Below, in pieces: positions 22,868 through 29,023 of a stretch of DNA of 29,023 nt. Position 1 is the stretch's first letter. Each line of letters starts with the position of its first letter. The notes beneath the pieces were generated by a model. It saw nothing but the letters and a program-made list of their open reading frames with translations, was not told the DNA's origin and did not search any database. The stretch is taken from assembly GCA_945889565.1 (NCBI GenBank), contig CAMDBZ010000002.1, forward strand, positions 1 to 29,023, in the 5' to 3' direction. This stretch comes from Thermoflexus hugenholtzii JAD2. GTDB taxonomy: Bacteria > Chloroflexota > Dehalococcoidia > UBA2979. A program made the position numbers and the translations under genes.

Positions 22868-23485
22868 TCAGCGCGTCGTGGCGGCGAGCTCGCGGCGGAT
22901 GGTGGCGATGCGGTCGCGGTGGGCGGGGGCGGCGAGGTCGGGCGTGACCATGACGATGGCGTCTTCGCCGTTGTTCGAGTAGTAGGCGCGCAGGCGGCCG
23001 GTGCGCTCGAAGCCGAAGCGCGCGTAGAGGCGCTGCGCGCGCTGGTTGGAGACGCGCACTTCCAGGGCGATGGTGCGCAGCTCGGCGTCGGCAGCGAGGT
23101 CGTGGCAGGCGAGCAGCAGGACGCTGCCGACGCCGCGGTGTTGCGCGCGTGGGTCGACGGCGACGGTGACGACGTGCATCTGGTCGTGGGTGAACCATGC
23201 GCCGGCGTAGCCGAGCAGGGCGGGCGCAGCGTCGGGGGTGGCGACGAGGCGCTGGAGGGCGCGTAGCACGCTGCCGCGACGTGCGCGCGGGGGGGCGGGC
23301 GCGGCGGGGGGCTCGGGCGTTTCGACCGCAGCGACGTATTGCGCGAGGCCGTTGAGCAGCTCGCGCTCGAAAGGCGTGCCGGGGGCGTCGGCGCCGTACG
23401 CGGCACGCTCGATGTGCCGCGCGCGGCGGATATCGGGCGGTAGGAGCGGGCGCACGGTGAGTTGCGCGCGCGTTGTCGTGGCCAT
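22868..23485 (-). CDS. RimI-like GNAT N-acetyltransferase with an internal insertion
   Basis: A 205-residue GNAT enzyme that transfers acetyl from acetyl-CoA, closest in style to RimI, the ribosomal protein alanine N-acetyltransferase. VTVAVDPRAQHRGVGSVLL holds the acetyl-CoA loop (Q/RxxGxG/A). EVRVSNQRAQRLYARFGFER and GRLRAYYSNNGEDAIVMV are the RimI-type C-terminal signatures. Between the N-terminal strands and the catalytic core there is an alanine/proline-rich stretch (PPAAPAPPRARRGSVL, about residues 58-75) absent from typical RimI of about 150 residues. A TACACT element 7 nt before the ATG suggests a leaderless mRNA. It diverges from the phage-like cassette. Confidence 0.85.
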   Translation of the reverse strand: MATTTRAQLTVRPLLPPDIRRARHIERAAYGADAPGTPFERELLNGLAQYVAAVETPEPPAAPAPPRARRGSVLRALQRLVATPDAAPALLGYAGAWFTHDQMHVVTVAVDPRAQHRGVGSVLLLACHDLAADAELRTIALEVRVSNQRAQRLYARFGFERTGRLRAYYSNNGEDAIVMVTPDLAAPAHRDRIATIRRELAATTR

Positions 23486-23492
23486 GGTGGGG

Positions 23493-23498
23493 AGTGTA
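23493..23498 (-). promoter_or_regulatory. -10 element of the rimI-like gene, leaderless spacing
   Basis: TACACT on the minus strand, 7 nt before the ATG at 23485. No clear -35 and no Shine-Dalgarno. Confidence 0.5.
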
Positions 23499-23540
23499 GC
23501 AGCGGCGTTCAGCGCGACTGTTGAGCGGTCGTGCGCTCGG

Positions 23541-23587
23541 AGCCCTCACCCCCCGGCCCCCTCTCTCCGGGGCGGGGCGAGGGGGGC
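23541..23587 (+). repeat. CCCTCACCCC dispersed repeat, copy 8
   Basis: A full-length copy in + orientation between the rimI-like gene and the virion cassette. With copy 9 it brackets the cassette in direct orientation. Confidence 0.85.
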
Positions 23588-23700
23588 CAGAGGCGGTCGG
23601 GGGCGCGCGGTCCGGTGCGCCAGTCGGGGGTCGGGGCTGCGGGCGGGCGGGGCGAGGCTGGCGGCATCGAGTGCTGGGGGTGGGCGGAGGAGGTCGGGCG

Positions 23701-24141
23701 ATGGCCGGGGAGTTCGACGAGGCGCTGGTGGACGGGGACGGCGAGGAGCCGGAGGCGGCGGTGCTGGCGGAGCTGGCGGCGCTGGTGGAGGTGGAGGCGG
23801 CGGAAGAAGCGTCGACGGCGGTGGAGCTGGCGGGGCTGCGGCAGGAGCTGGCGGCGGAGCGGGAGCGCACGCGGGTGGCGGTGCAGCGGTATCGCGACGC
23901 GCTGCTCTCGGCGGAGCCGGAGCTGCCGGCGGAGCTGGTGGCGGGGGAGACGCTGGAGGCGCTGGACGTGGCGGTGGCCTCGGCGCGGCGGGCGGTAGCG
24001 CAGATCCGCGAGCAGCTGGGGGCGGAGGAGACGCGCGGGTTTCCCGCGGGGGCTCCAGCGCGGCTCGGTGCGCAGGCGGGCGGGCTGTCGGCGACGGAGA
24101 AGATCGCGTTCGGGCTGGCGCAGCGGGAGGGGCGGCGGTAA
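23701..24141 (+). CDS. Putative capsid scaffold-like protein
   Basis: A 146-residue, strongly acidic N-terminus (MAGEFDEALVDGDGEEPEAA) is followed by long heptad-like helices (LAALVEVEAAEEASTAVELA, LRQELAAERERTRVAVQRYR) and a short conserved-looking tail (GLSATEKIAFGLAQREGRR). Small acidic coiled-coil proteins directly before the major capsid gene are typically scaffolding or minor head proteins in tailed phages. The role is inferred from position and character, not from a recognised domain. ATG 23701 has GGAGGAGGT 7 nt upstream, one of the best ribosome-binding sites in the window. The preceding 113 nt between the repeat and this gene show no obvious -10. Confidence 0.6.
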   Translation: MAGEFDEALVDGDGEEPEAAVLAELAALVEVEAAEEASTAVELAGLRQELAAERERTRVAVQRYRDALLSAEPELPAELVAGETLEALDVAVASARRAVAQIREQLGAEETRGFPAGAPARLGAQAGGLSATEKIAFGLAQREGRR

Positions 24142-24325
24142 GTCGCTCGCCGCGACGGGCAGCTCCGGCTTCGTCGATCGCGCGGTTCTGGACCGGGTAC
24201 GCGGCGGCGAGGTCGGCGGCGGAGGGGCGCGAGGGTGCCAGTTCGGGCTGCTAACAGAACTCACGTGCTGCTAGTGTGGCCGGGCGGTGAGGGGCGCGGG
24301 CGTGGCCCGCGCGGGAGGGAGTGGG
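24142..24325 (+). other. Spacer with hairpin before the capsid gene
   Basis: This includes a short AT-richer patch (CTAACAGAACTCACGTGCTG, with TAGTGT at 24272-24277 as a possible -10). It also has a perfect 8-bp hairpin, GCGCGGGC (24294-24301), GTG loop, GCCCGCGC (24305-24312), ending right at the Shine-Dalgarno GGGAGGGA of the capsid gene. This may give the capsid gene its own transcript or control its translation. Confidence 0.45.
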
Positions 24326-25213
24326 ATGGCGCTGACGCTGGCGGAGGGCGCGAAGCTTTCCAACGATGTGCTGCTGGAGGGCGTGATCGAGACGGTGATC
24401 GCAGACAGCCCGGTGCTGCAGCGGTTGCCGTTCGTGGAGATCGTGGGGAACGGGCTGACGTACAACCGCGAGAACGCGGCGGCGACGGCGGCGTTCTTCA
24501 ACGTGGGCGACACGTGGGCGGAGAGCACGCCGACGTTTACGCAGGTGACGACGGCGCTGACGATCCTCGGTGGCGACGCGGACATCGACAACTACCTGGC
24601 GCGCACGCGGAACAACGTGCAGGACCTCGAGGCTGCCGTGCTGCAGCTGAAGGCGAAGGCGGTGCAGCAGAAGTTCGATGACACGTTCGTGAACGGCGAC
24701 ACGGCGGTGGATGCGAAGTCGTTCGACGGCATCGACAAGCTGTGCGTGGCGGGGCAGACGGCGACGATGGGGACGAACGGGGCGACGCTGACGCTGGCGA
24801 AGCTCGATGAGCTGGTGGACCTGATCCGTGGGGGGAAGCCGGAGCTGCTGCTGGTGTCGCGGCGGACGCGACGCTCGCTCTCGGCGCTGTCGCGCGCGAG
24901 CGGCGGCATCGTGGAGCAGGACCGCGACGAGTTCGGGCGGATGGTGCAGTACTACGACGGCGTGCCGGTGATGGTGAGCGACTTCGTGTCCGACACGAAG
25001 ACGGTGGGCACGTCGACGGACTGCTCGACGGTGTACGCGGTGCAGTTCGGCGAGGGCGCGGCGGTGGGGCTCGCGGGGCCGGGCGGGCTGCAGATCGAGC
25101 GTGTCGGTTCGCTGGAGACGAAGGATGCGACGCGCTTCCGCGTGAAGTGGTACGTGGCGCTGGCGGTGTTCAACCAGCTGAAGATCGCGAAGCTGGTGGG
25201 CGTGCGGCCGTAG
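24326..25213 (+). CDS. HK97-fold-type major capsid protein
   Basis: A 295-residue protein with the sequence style of tailed-phage major capsid proteins. It starts MALTLAEGAKLSNDVLLEGV, IETVIADSPVLQRLPFVEI, then GNGLTYNRENAAATAAFFNV, TPTFTQVTTALTILGGDADI, VQQKFDDTFVNGD, a GIDKL loop and the domain with LLLVSRRTRRSLSALSRASG, YYDGVPVMVSDFV and VYAVQFGEGAAVGLAG. It ends RFRVKWYVALAVFNQLKIAK. The ...SPVL...LPF...GN.LTYNRE start is familiar from annotated phage capsid proteins. There is no N-terminal delta domain or fused protease, consistent with a separate scaffold. The fold assignment needs a structural search. The frame is intact, and hairpins lie on both sides of the gene. Confidence 0.82.
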   Translation: MALTLAEGAKLSNDVLLEGVIETVIADSPVLQRLPFVEIVGNGLTYNRENAAATAAFFNVGDTWAESTPTFTQVTTALTILGGDADIDNYLARTRNNVQDLEAAVLQLKAKAVQQKFDDTFVNGDTAVDAKSFDGIDKLCVAGQTATMGTNGATLTLAKLDELVDLIRGGKPELLLVSRRTRRSLSALSRASGGIVEQDRDEFGRMVQYYDGVPVMVSDFVSDTKTVGTSTDCSTVYAVQFGEGAAVGLAGPGGLQIERVGSLETKDATRFRVKWYVALAVFNQLKIAKLVGVRP

Positions 25214-25244
25214 CGGCCGGCGCCCCGGCGTACGGATGGGCGCT

Positions 25245-25278
25245 GGGGGGCGCGCACGCGGCGGCGTGCGCTCCCCCC
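25245..25278 (+). terminator. Strong hairpin after the capsid gene
   Basis: GGGGGGCGCGCACGC (25245-25259) pairs with GCGTGCGCTCCCCCC (25264-25278), 14 of 15 pairs, GGCG loop, with no T-run after it. A partial stop or mRNA-stabilising stem here would let the capsid be made in excess over tail proteins. Confidence 0.55.
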
Positions 25279-25324
25279 GCCTGGCTGCGGGGAATGTGTG
25301 TGCTGAGGGTTGCGAGGTGCGCTG

Positions 25325-25960
25325 GTGGACCTGCCGACGCTACGCGCGCGTGTGCGGCGCGATCTGCACGACGAGGATGCGAGCGAGTACCGCTGGAGCG
25401 ATTCGGTGCTGGACCGGCACCTGGCGCGGGCGGTGCAGGAGGTGTCGCTGTCGGCGCCGCTGGAGGCGCAGGTGACGCTCTCGACGACAGCGGGGAGCCG
25501 CGACCTGGCGCTCGCGTCGCTCGGGGCGATCGTGTCGGTGGAGGCGGTGGAGTATCCGACGGGGCAGTACCCGCCGTGCTTCGCGGCGTTCACGACGTGG
25601 GCGGGGACGCTGACGTTGCTGGTGGACGGTGCGCCGGCGGCGGGGGAGGGCGTGCTGGTGCGGTACACGAAGCTGCACGCGCTCGACGGGAGCGGGACGA
25701 CGCTGCCGGACGCGCTTGTGGAGCTCGTGGCGACGGGCGCGGGGGCGTACGCGGCGCTGGAGTGGGCGTCGTTCGCGACGAACCGCGTGAACGTGGGCGG
25801 CACGGAGACCTGGCGGCACTACCACACGTGGGCGCAGGAGCGGCTGGCGGCGTTCGCGAAGTCGCTCGCGAAGCTCGGGCGGGAGCGGCGCGTGCGCGTG
25901 GGGCGGCTGTACCAGCCGGCGTCCGGCGCGGTGTCGCAGCGACCGCCGCAGGCGAGCTGA
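25325..25960 (+). CDS. Putative head-tail connector/adaptor protein
   Basis: A 211-residue protein. Its first part, DLPTLRARVRRDLHDEDASE, YRWSDSVLDRHLARAVQEVS, has the form of phage adaptor (gp6-like) proteins, where a short helix pair with a W-[ST]-D-x-x-L-D motif starts the domain. It continues with beta strands (EAQVTLSTTAGSRDLALASL, GILVRYTKLHAL-like segment) and a final helix (WAQERLAAFAKSLAKLGRER). In phages such proteins join the portal to the tail, but no portal gene is present here. Start GTG 25325 has GAGGTG 5 nt upstream; TTG 25310 is also in frame. It ends 3 nt before the next gene. Confidence 0.65.
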   Translation: MDLPTLRARVRRDLHDEDASEYRWSDSVLDRHLARAVQEVSLSAPLEAQVTLSTTAGSRDLALASLGAIVSVEAVEYPTGQYPPCFAAFTTWAGTLTLLVDGAPAAGEGVLVRYTKLHALDGSGTTLPDALVELVATGAGAYAALEWASFATNRVNVGGTETWRHYHTWAQERLAAFAKSLAKLGRERRVRVGRLYQPASGAVSQRPPQAS

Positions 25961-25963
25961 GCG

Positions 25964-27943
25964 ATGCGCGGGCTGAGTGCGGCGCTGGCGGCGGCGCAGC
26001 GATCGTCGAGCGCGCGGCCGTATCTCGGCGTGACGCTGCACGATCGCGACGTGGGCGTGGTGCGGCTACGCTGGGAGCGGTGGTACACGGGCACGGAGCC
26101 GGACGGGCCGTGCGCGGTGGCCGTGGCGGGCGACGGCGCACTGCTGCGCGCGCGCATCGATCCGGCGACGGCGGTGCTGCACGTGCAGCGCGTGGCCGCG
26201 CCGGGGCCGGTGAGTCAGTACGCGCTGTGGACGCAGCCGGGCACGGTGGCGGTCGCGCCGCGGCTCGGGCTGGCGGCTGGCGGCGCACGCGCGCTGCTCG
26301 CGACGGTGCGCGCGGACGGCGTGAGCATCGAGGTGCGCGAGAGCATGGACAGCGGCGCGACGTATGCGGCGTCGTTGCTGCTGTACACGGCGCCGTCGAC
26401 GGTGACGGCGATCGCATGCACGGTGCAGGCGGACGGCGCGGCGATCGTGGTGTTCGCGTATGGCGGCACGGTGTACGTGCTGCGGCGCACGGCAGGCAGC
26501 ACGCTGTGGCTCGCGCCGGTGGCGTGGACGCCGGTGCTGGCGACGGTGACAGCGCTCGCGGCGCACTTCGAGGCGGATCACCAGGTGCTGGTGAGCGGGA
26601 CGACGGCGGCCGGCGTCGCGGGCGTATGGTCGACGCTGTACGGCGGTGGTGGGCCGGGTGCGCCGCCGAACACGTGGCTGCCGCTGACGGAGGTGGCGGT
26701 AGCGGCGGTGGGCACGAACGTCTCGTATCGCGCGTCCGGGATCGGGCGGGCGGACGTGCCGCGGGCGGTGCTGGTGGAGTCGTACGCGGGGGGCGGCGCG
26801 TACGCGCGCGTGCAGCTGGCGGCGGGGATCGCGGGGACGGCGTTCTTCGAGCAGCTGTGGCGCGATCCGGCGCCGTTCGCGCACGCCTCGGCGCACGGGC
26901 TGGGGTTCGCGGCGGCGGGCGCGGATGCGTGGCTGGGGGCGCCGAACGGGTTGTGGCACGCCACGCCCTCGTTCGCGGTGACGGCACTGACGGAGGACGT
27001 GCTCGAGGCGACGATGGAGCAGTCGCTCGCGGACGGGTCGCTGCGGCTGGTGCTGCGCAACGACGACGGTCGGTACCTGGCGGGGCGCGCGCCGTTGGCG
27101 CTGGCGCCGGGGGGCGAGCTGGGTGTGGCGCCGGGCTACGCGTTGACGGGCGGCGCGGTCGGGTCGGACGGCTCGCGCTTCTGGATCACGGAGGTGCGCC
27201 GGCGGCGCGAGGCGGGGCGCGCGGTGGTGGAGGTGAGCGCGGTGGACGGCTGGGGGGTGCTGCGCGCGTGGACGGCGCCGCGGCAGCTGACGTGGCCGAG
27301 CGGCGCGGGGACGGCGGGGTGGGTGCTGGCGCGGGTCGCGGAGCGCGCGGGGCTGCGGCTGGAGGGTGGTGGGTCGGCGGAGGCGCTCGCGCTGCTGCCG
27401 TCGTTTACGGTGCGGGCAGGCGAGCGGGCGTCGACGGCGCTGCGGCGGTTGCTCGACGCGCTGCCGGATCGCGTGGTGATGCGCGGCGTGGCGCCGACGT
27501 TGTTCGAGCCGCTGGCGGGGGATGCGGCGGTGTACACGTTCGGCGAGGGGCACGCGGTGCTGGCGGCGCGGCTGGACGATGCGGGCGCGGCGGTGGGGTG
27601 GGCGCGCGTGTTCGGGCAGACGGTGGTGGCGGAGGCGGTGGACGCGGTGGCGCTGGCGGCGGGCGCGGGCGCGATGATGGTGGTGGACGACAACCTGACG
27701 ACGCAGCCGCGTGCGAGCGCGCGGGCGGCGGGCGTATTGCGTCGAGCGGCGCTGGACGCGCCGCGCGGGGAGCTGGTGTGCGCGCCGCACGTGGGGCTGG
27801 AGGTGGGCGACGTGATCGCGGTGACGGACGCGCTGCTGGAGCTCGAACGCGCGCGGTTCCGCGTCGCGGCGCTGCGGTTGCGCTACTCGCGCGGTGGCGC
27901 GCGGCCGCGTTACGAGCAGACGCTGACGCTGTCGGTGGTGTAG
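25964..27943 (+). CDS. Putative phage tail hub protein with propeller-like N-terminus
   Basis: A 659-residue protein in two parts. Residues about 20-340 are beta-rich repeats of 40-50 residues and include an Asp-box, SMDSGATY (127-134, SxDxGxTW type), as in sialidase/BNR propellers. This suggests glycan or surface binding. Residues about 346-659 look like a tail hub/baseplate protein: VLEATMEQSLADGSLRLVLR followed by NDDGRYLAG; LAPGGELGVAPGYALTGG; RFWITEVRRRREAGRAVVEV; a helical insert; then GLEVGDVIAVTDALLELERA and a final RYEQTLTLSVV. No signal peptide or membrane helix. The start ATG lies 3 nt after the connector stop. A hub fused to a receptor-binding propeller would be unusual. The family call is from pattern only. 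Confidence 0.6.
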   Translation: MRGLSAALAAAQRSSSARPYLGVTLHDRDVGVVRLRWERWYTGTEPDGPCAVAVAGDGALLRARIDPATAVLHVQRVAAPGPVSQYALWTQPGTVAVAPRLGLAAGGARALLATVRADGVSIEVRESMDSGATYAASLLLYTAPSTVTAIACTVQADGAAIVVFAYGGTVYVLRRTAGSTLWLAPVAWTPVLATVTALAAHFEADHQVLVSGTTAAGVAGVWSTLYGGGGPGAPPNTWLPLTEVAVAAVGTNVSYRASGIGRADVPRAVLVESYAGGGAYARVQLAAGIAGTAFFEQLWRDPAPFAHASAHGLGFAAAGADAWLGAPNGLWHATPSFAVTALTEDVLEATMEQSLADGSLRLVLRNDDGRYLAGRAPLALAPGGELGVAPGYALTGGAVGSDGSRFWITEVRRRREAGRAVVEVSAVDGWGVLRAWTAPRQLTWPSGAGTAGWVLARVAERAGLRLEGGGSAEALALLPSFTVRAGERASTALRRLLDALPDRVVMRGVAPTLFEPLAGDAAVYTFGEGHAVLAARLDDAGAAVGWARVFGQTVVAEAVDAVALAAGAGAMMVVDDNLTTQPRASARAAGVLRRAALDAPRGELVCAPHVGLEVGDVIAVTDALLELERARFRVAALRLRYSRGGARPRYEQTLTLSVV

Positions 27944-27953
27944 GGGGCGCGAG

Positions 27954-28160
27954 GTGATCGAGCGCGGGGTGTTGCTGGCGTTCGACGGCGTGACGTACAC
28001 GGGGACGGTGCGTTACGCGGGGTCGATCTCGTCGGTGGTGGTGGGGGTGCCGGTGTCGCGCGGGATCGCGAGCGGCGAGCTGGTGGCAGGTCGGCGGGTG
28101 GCGGTGGCGCTGTTCGATGTGGGGCAGCCGGTGGACGCGCTGGTGGTGGGCGTGCACTGA
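27954..28160 (+). CDS. Small OB-fold-like tail protein (putative)
   Basis: A 68-residue beta protein: MIERGVLLAFDGVTYTGTVR, YAGSISSVVVGVPVSRGIAS, GELVAGRRVAVALFDVGQPV, DALVVGVH. Short proteins of this type, with a GxxVAVxxFDxxxPxDAVVxxV ending, occur after tail hub genes in tailed phages and resemble the OB barrel of spike/hub proteins. The match is by impression only. GTG 27954 is preceded by a G-rich GGGGGCGCGAG, 10 nt after the hub stop, so it is cotranscribed. It is the last cassette gene. Confidence 0.55.
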   Translation: MIERGVLLAFDGVTYTGTVRYAGSISSVVVGVPVSRGIASGELVAGRRVAVALFDVGQPVDALVVGVH

Positions 28161-28193
28161 GTCGTTGCGTGCGCGGCTCCGGACCGCGCGGGG

Positions 28194-28240
28194 GAGCCCT
28201 CACCCTCGGCAGCTCTCCCTGCTGCGCAGGGCGAGGGGAG
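28194..28240 (+). repeat. CCCTCACCCC dispersed repeat, copy 9 (diverged)
   Basis: AGCCCTCACCCTCGGCAGCT, then a CCCTGCTGCGCAGGG hairpin and CGAGGGGAG. It is in + orientation, between the cassette and the ruvB promoter. Confidence 0.75.
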
Positions 28241-28284
28241 CACGAGTGGGGAGCGCGGCGGTCGCTGCTCGAACGGGCGTTCGG

Positions 28285-28290
28285 TATACT
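28285..28290 (+). promoter_or_regulatory. -10 element of ruvB, leaderless spacing
   Basis: TATACT lies exactly 6 nt before the ruvB ATG with no Shine-Dalgarno between. The -35 region (TCGCTG at 28262-28267, 17-nt spacer) is weak. Confidence 0.6.
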
Positions 28291-28296
28291 CGGACG

Positions 28297-29023
28297 ATGC
28301 AGCAGCGAGGGCAGGCGGGCGGGCGCAAGGCGCCGGGAGACGGCGAGCGCGGGCCGCTGGCGCGCACGGAGACGCCGGAGGACGCGGGGGCGGAGCCGAC
28401 GCTGCGGCCGCGGCGGCTCCCGCAGTACTTCGGGCAGGAGGCGGTGAAGGAGGGGCTGCGCATCTCGATCGCGGCAGCGCAGGCGCGCGGGGAGCCGCTG
28501 GACCACATCCTCATCCACGGGCCGCCGGGGCTGGGTAAGACGACGCTGGCGATGATCCTCGCGGCGGAGATGGGCGTCTCGATTCGCATCACGGCGGGGC
28601 CGGCGATCGAGCGTACGGGGGACCTGGCGTCGATCCTCACGACGCTGCAGGCGGGCGACATCCTGTTCATCGACGAGGTGCATCGGCTGCCGCGGGTCGT
28701 GGAGGAGCTGCTGTATCCGGCGCTCGAGGACTTCTCGCTCGACATCATCCTCGGCAGCGGGCCGCAGGCGCGCGATGTGCGGCTGCGCTTGAACCGCTTC
28801 ACGCTAGTGGGCGCGACGACGCGTTACGCGCTGGTGTCGCAGCCGCTGCGCGATCGCTTCGGGTCGACGTACCGGCTGGAGTTCTACGACGAGGTGGCGT
28901 TGTCGCAGATCGTGCGGCGCTCGGCGGACGTGCTGCACTGCGCGGTGGACGAGGACGGGGTGCGTGCGATCGCGCAGCGGGCGCGGGGGACGGCGCGTGT
29001 GGCGAACCGGCTGCTGCGGCGGC
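28297..29023 (+). CDS. ruvB: Holliday junction branch-migration ATPase RuvB (3' end outside window)
   Basis: 242 codons are present before the window ends. RuvB, with RuvA, drives branch migration of recombination intermediates. After a variable charged N-terminus (QQRGQAGGRKAPGDGERG) comes LRPRRLPQYFGQEAVKEGL. Walker A is GPPGLGKTTL. Walker B is DILFIDEVHRLPRVVEELLY. Sensor 1 is TLVGATTR, and the arginine-finger region is QPLRDRFGSTYRLEFYDEVA, followed by the start of the small ATPase domain (GVRAIAQRARGTARVANRLL). ATG 28297 is chosen because a TATACT -10 lies 6 nt upstream; the N-terminal extension before LRP is longer than in E. coli. Transcription appears independent of the phage-like cassette. 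Confidence 0.95.
   Translation, partial: MQQRGQAGGRKAPGDGERGPLARTETPEDAGAEPTLRPRRLPQYFGQEAVKEGLRISIAAAQARGEPLDHILIHGPPGLGKTTLAMILAAEMGVSIRITAGPAIERTGDLASILTTLQAGDILFIDEVHRLPRVVEELLYPALEDFSLDIILGSGPQARDVRLRLNRFTLVGATTRYALVSQPLRDRFGSTYRLEFYDEVALSQIVRRSADVLHCAVDEDGVRAIAQRARGTARVANRLLRR

Larger units (their letters stand above)
23701..28160 (+). mobile_element. Phage virion-gene cassette, probably domesticated
   Basis: Five intact, co-oriented genes resembling tailed-phage structural genes: scaffold-like, capsid, connector, tail hub and a small beta-barrel-like protein. They fill the space between the rimI-like gene and ruvB. No integrase, terminase, portal, protease, tape-measure, lysis or regulatory gene is present, and no attachment-site duplication was seen. 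Codon style and skew match the right-hand flank, so acquisition is not recent or the region is long maintained. Confidence 0.6.

Noticed and set aside
25147..27957. A 936-codon open frame overlapping the capsid end, connector and hub in another frame
   Set aside because: Its product is almost only Gly, Ala and Arg. It is a GC-driven shadow frame; the real genes in the other frames have motifs, ribosome-binding sites and balanced composition.
23541..28240. The two direct repeats around the virion cassette as phage attachment or transposon target sites
   Set aside because: They belong to a repeat family found nine times in the window, are not identical to each other, and no integrase is present.

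Overview
The window is very GC-rich bacterial chromosome. It carries core housekeeping genes (secA, prs, valS, ruvB, a rimI-like acetyltransferase), a dnaJ-hspR heat-shock pair, a VKOR/DsbA disulfide system and several apparently leaderless promoters. This combination suggests a Chloroflexota-like organism, possibly of the Dehalococcoidia/Tepidiforma kind. That is an inference from gene content and style. There is no rRNA or other marker here to prove it, and an actinobacterial-type genome is not excluded.

Layout: 0.4-2.5 kb holds hspR and dnaJ (minus strand) divergent from hsp20. 2.7-3.8 kb holds a lipoprotein and a PaaI-type thioesterase, followed by a truncated DUF488 remnant. 4.1-8.6 kb holds an uncharacterised gene, secA and prs, all minus. 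8.7-12.6 kb holds two secreted surface-type proteins, a thrombospondin type 3 repeat protein and a choice-of-anchor L protein, with a remnant between them. 12.9-15.1 kb holds an acyl-CoA dehydrogenase and a Trm112-like/methyltransferase protein. 15.2-17.2 kb holds the VKOR, DsbA and DUF3105 operon. 17.3-20.2 kb holds valS with an elaborate leader. 20.4-22.7 kb holds a Fic protein, a glyoxalase-fold protein and a small unknown. 22.9-23.5 kb is the rimI-like gene. 23.7-28.2 kb is a compact cassette of phage virion genes: scaffold-like, major capsid, head-tail connector, tail hub with a propeller-like N-terminus, and a small beta-barrel-like protein. 28.3 kb to the end is ruvB, cut by the window edge.

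Three things stand out. First, valS is preceded by what looks like a ribosome-mediated attenuator: a promoter places the transcription start on the ATG of a 14-residue leader peptide with three consecutive valine codons, followed by alternative hairpins and an intrinsic terminator. Second, the intact virion cassette lies between two housekeeping genes with no integrase, terminase, portal or protease beside it, which suggests a domesticated or gene-transfer-agent-like locus. Third, the segment from about 14.08 to 22.27 kb has the opposite GC skew to both flanks, and all three copies of the dispersed CCCTCACCCC repeat inside it are flipped, as expected for an inversion.

Limits: all calls come from reading translations and motifs. 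No similarity search, RNA folding or skew calculation was run. Functional names rest on recognisable motifs, and start codons on Shine-Dalgarno or promoter spacing.
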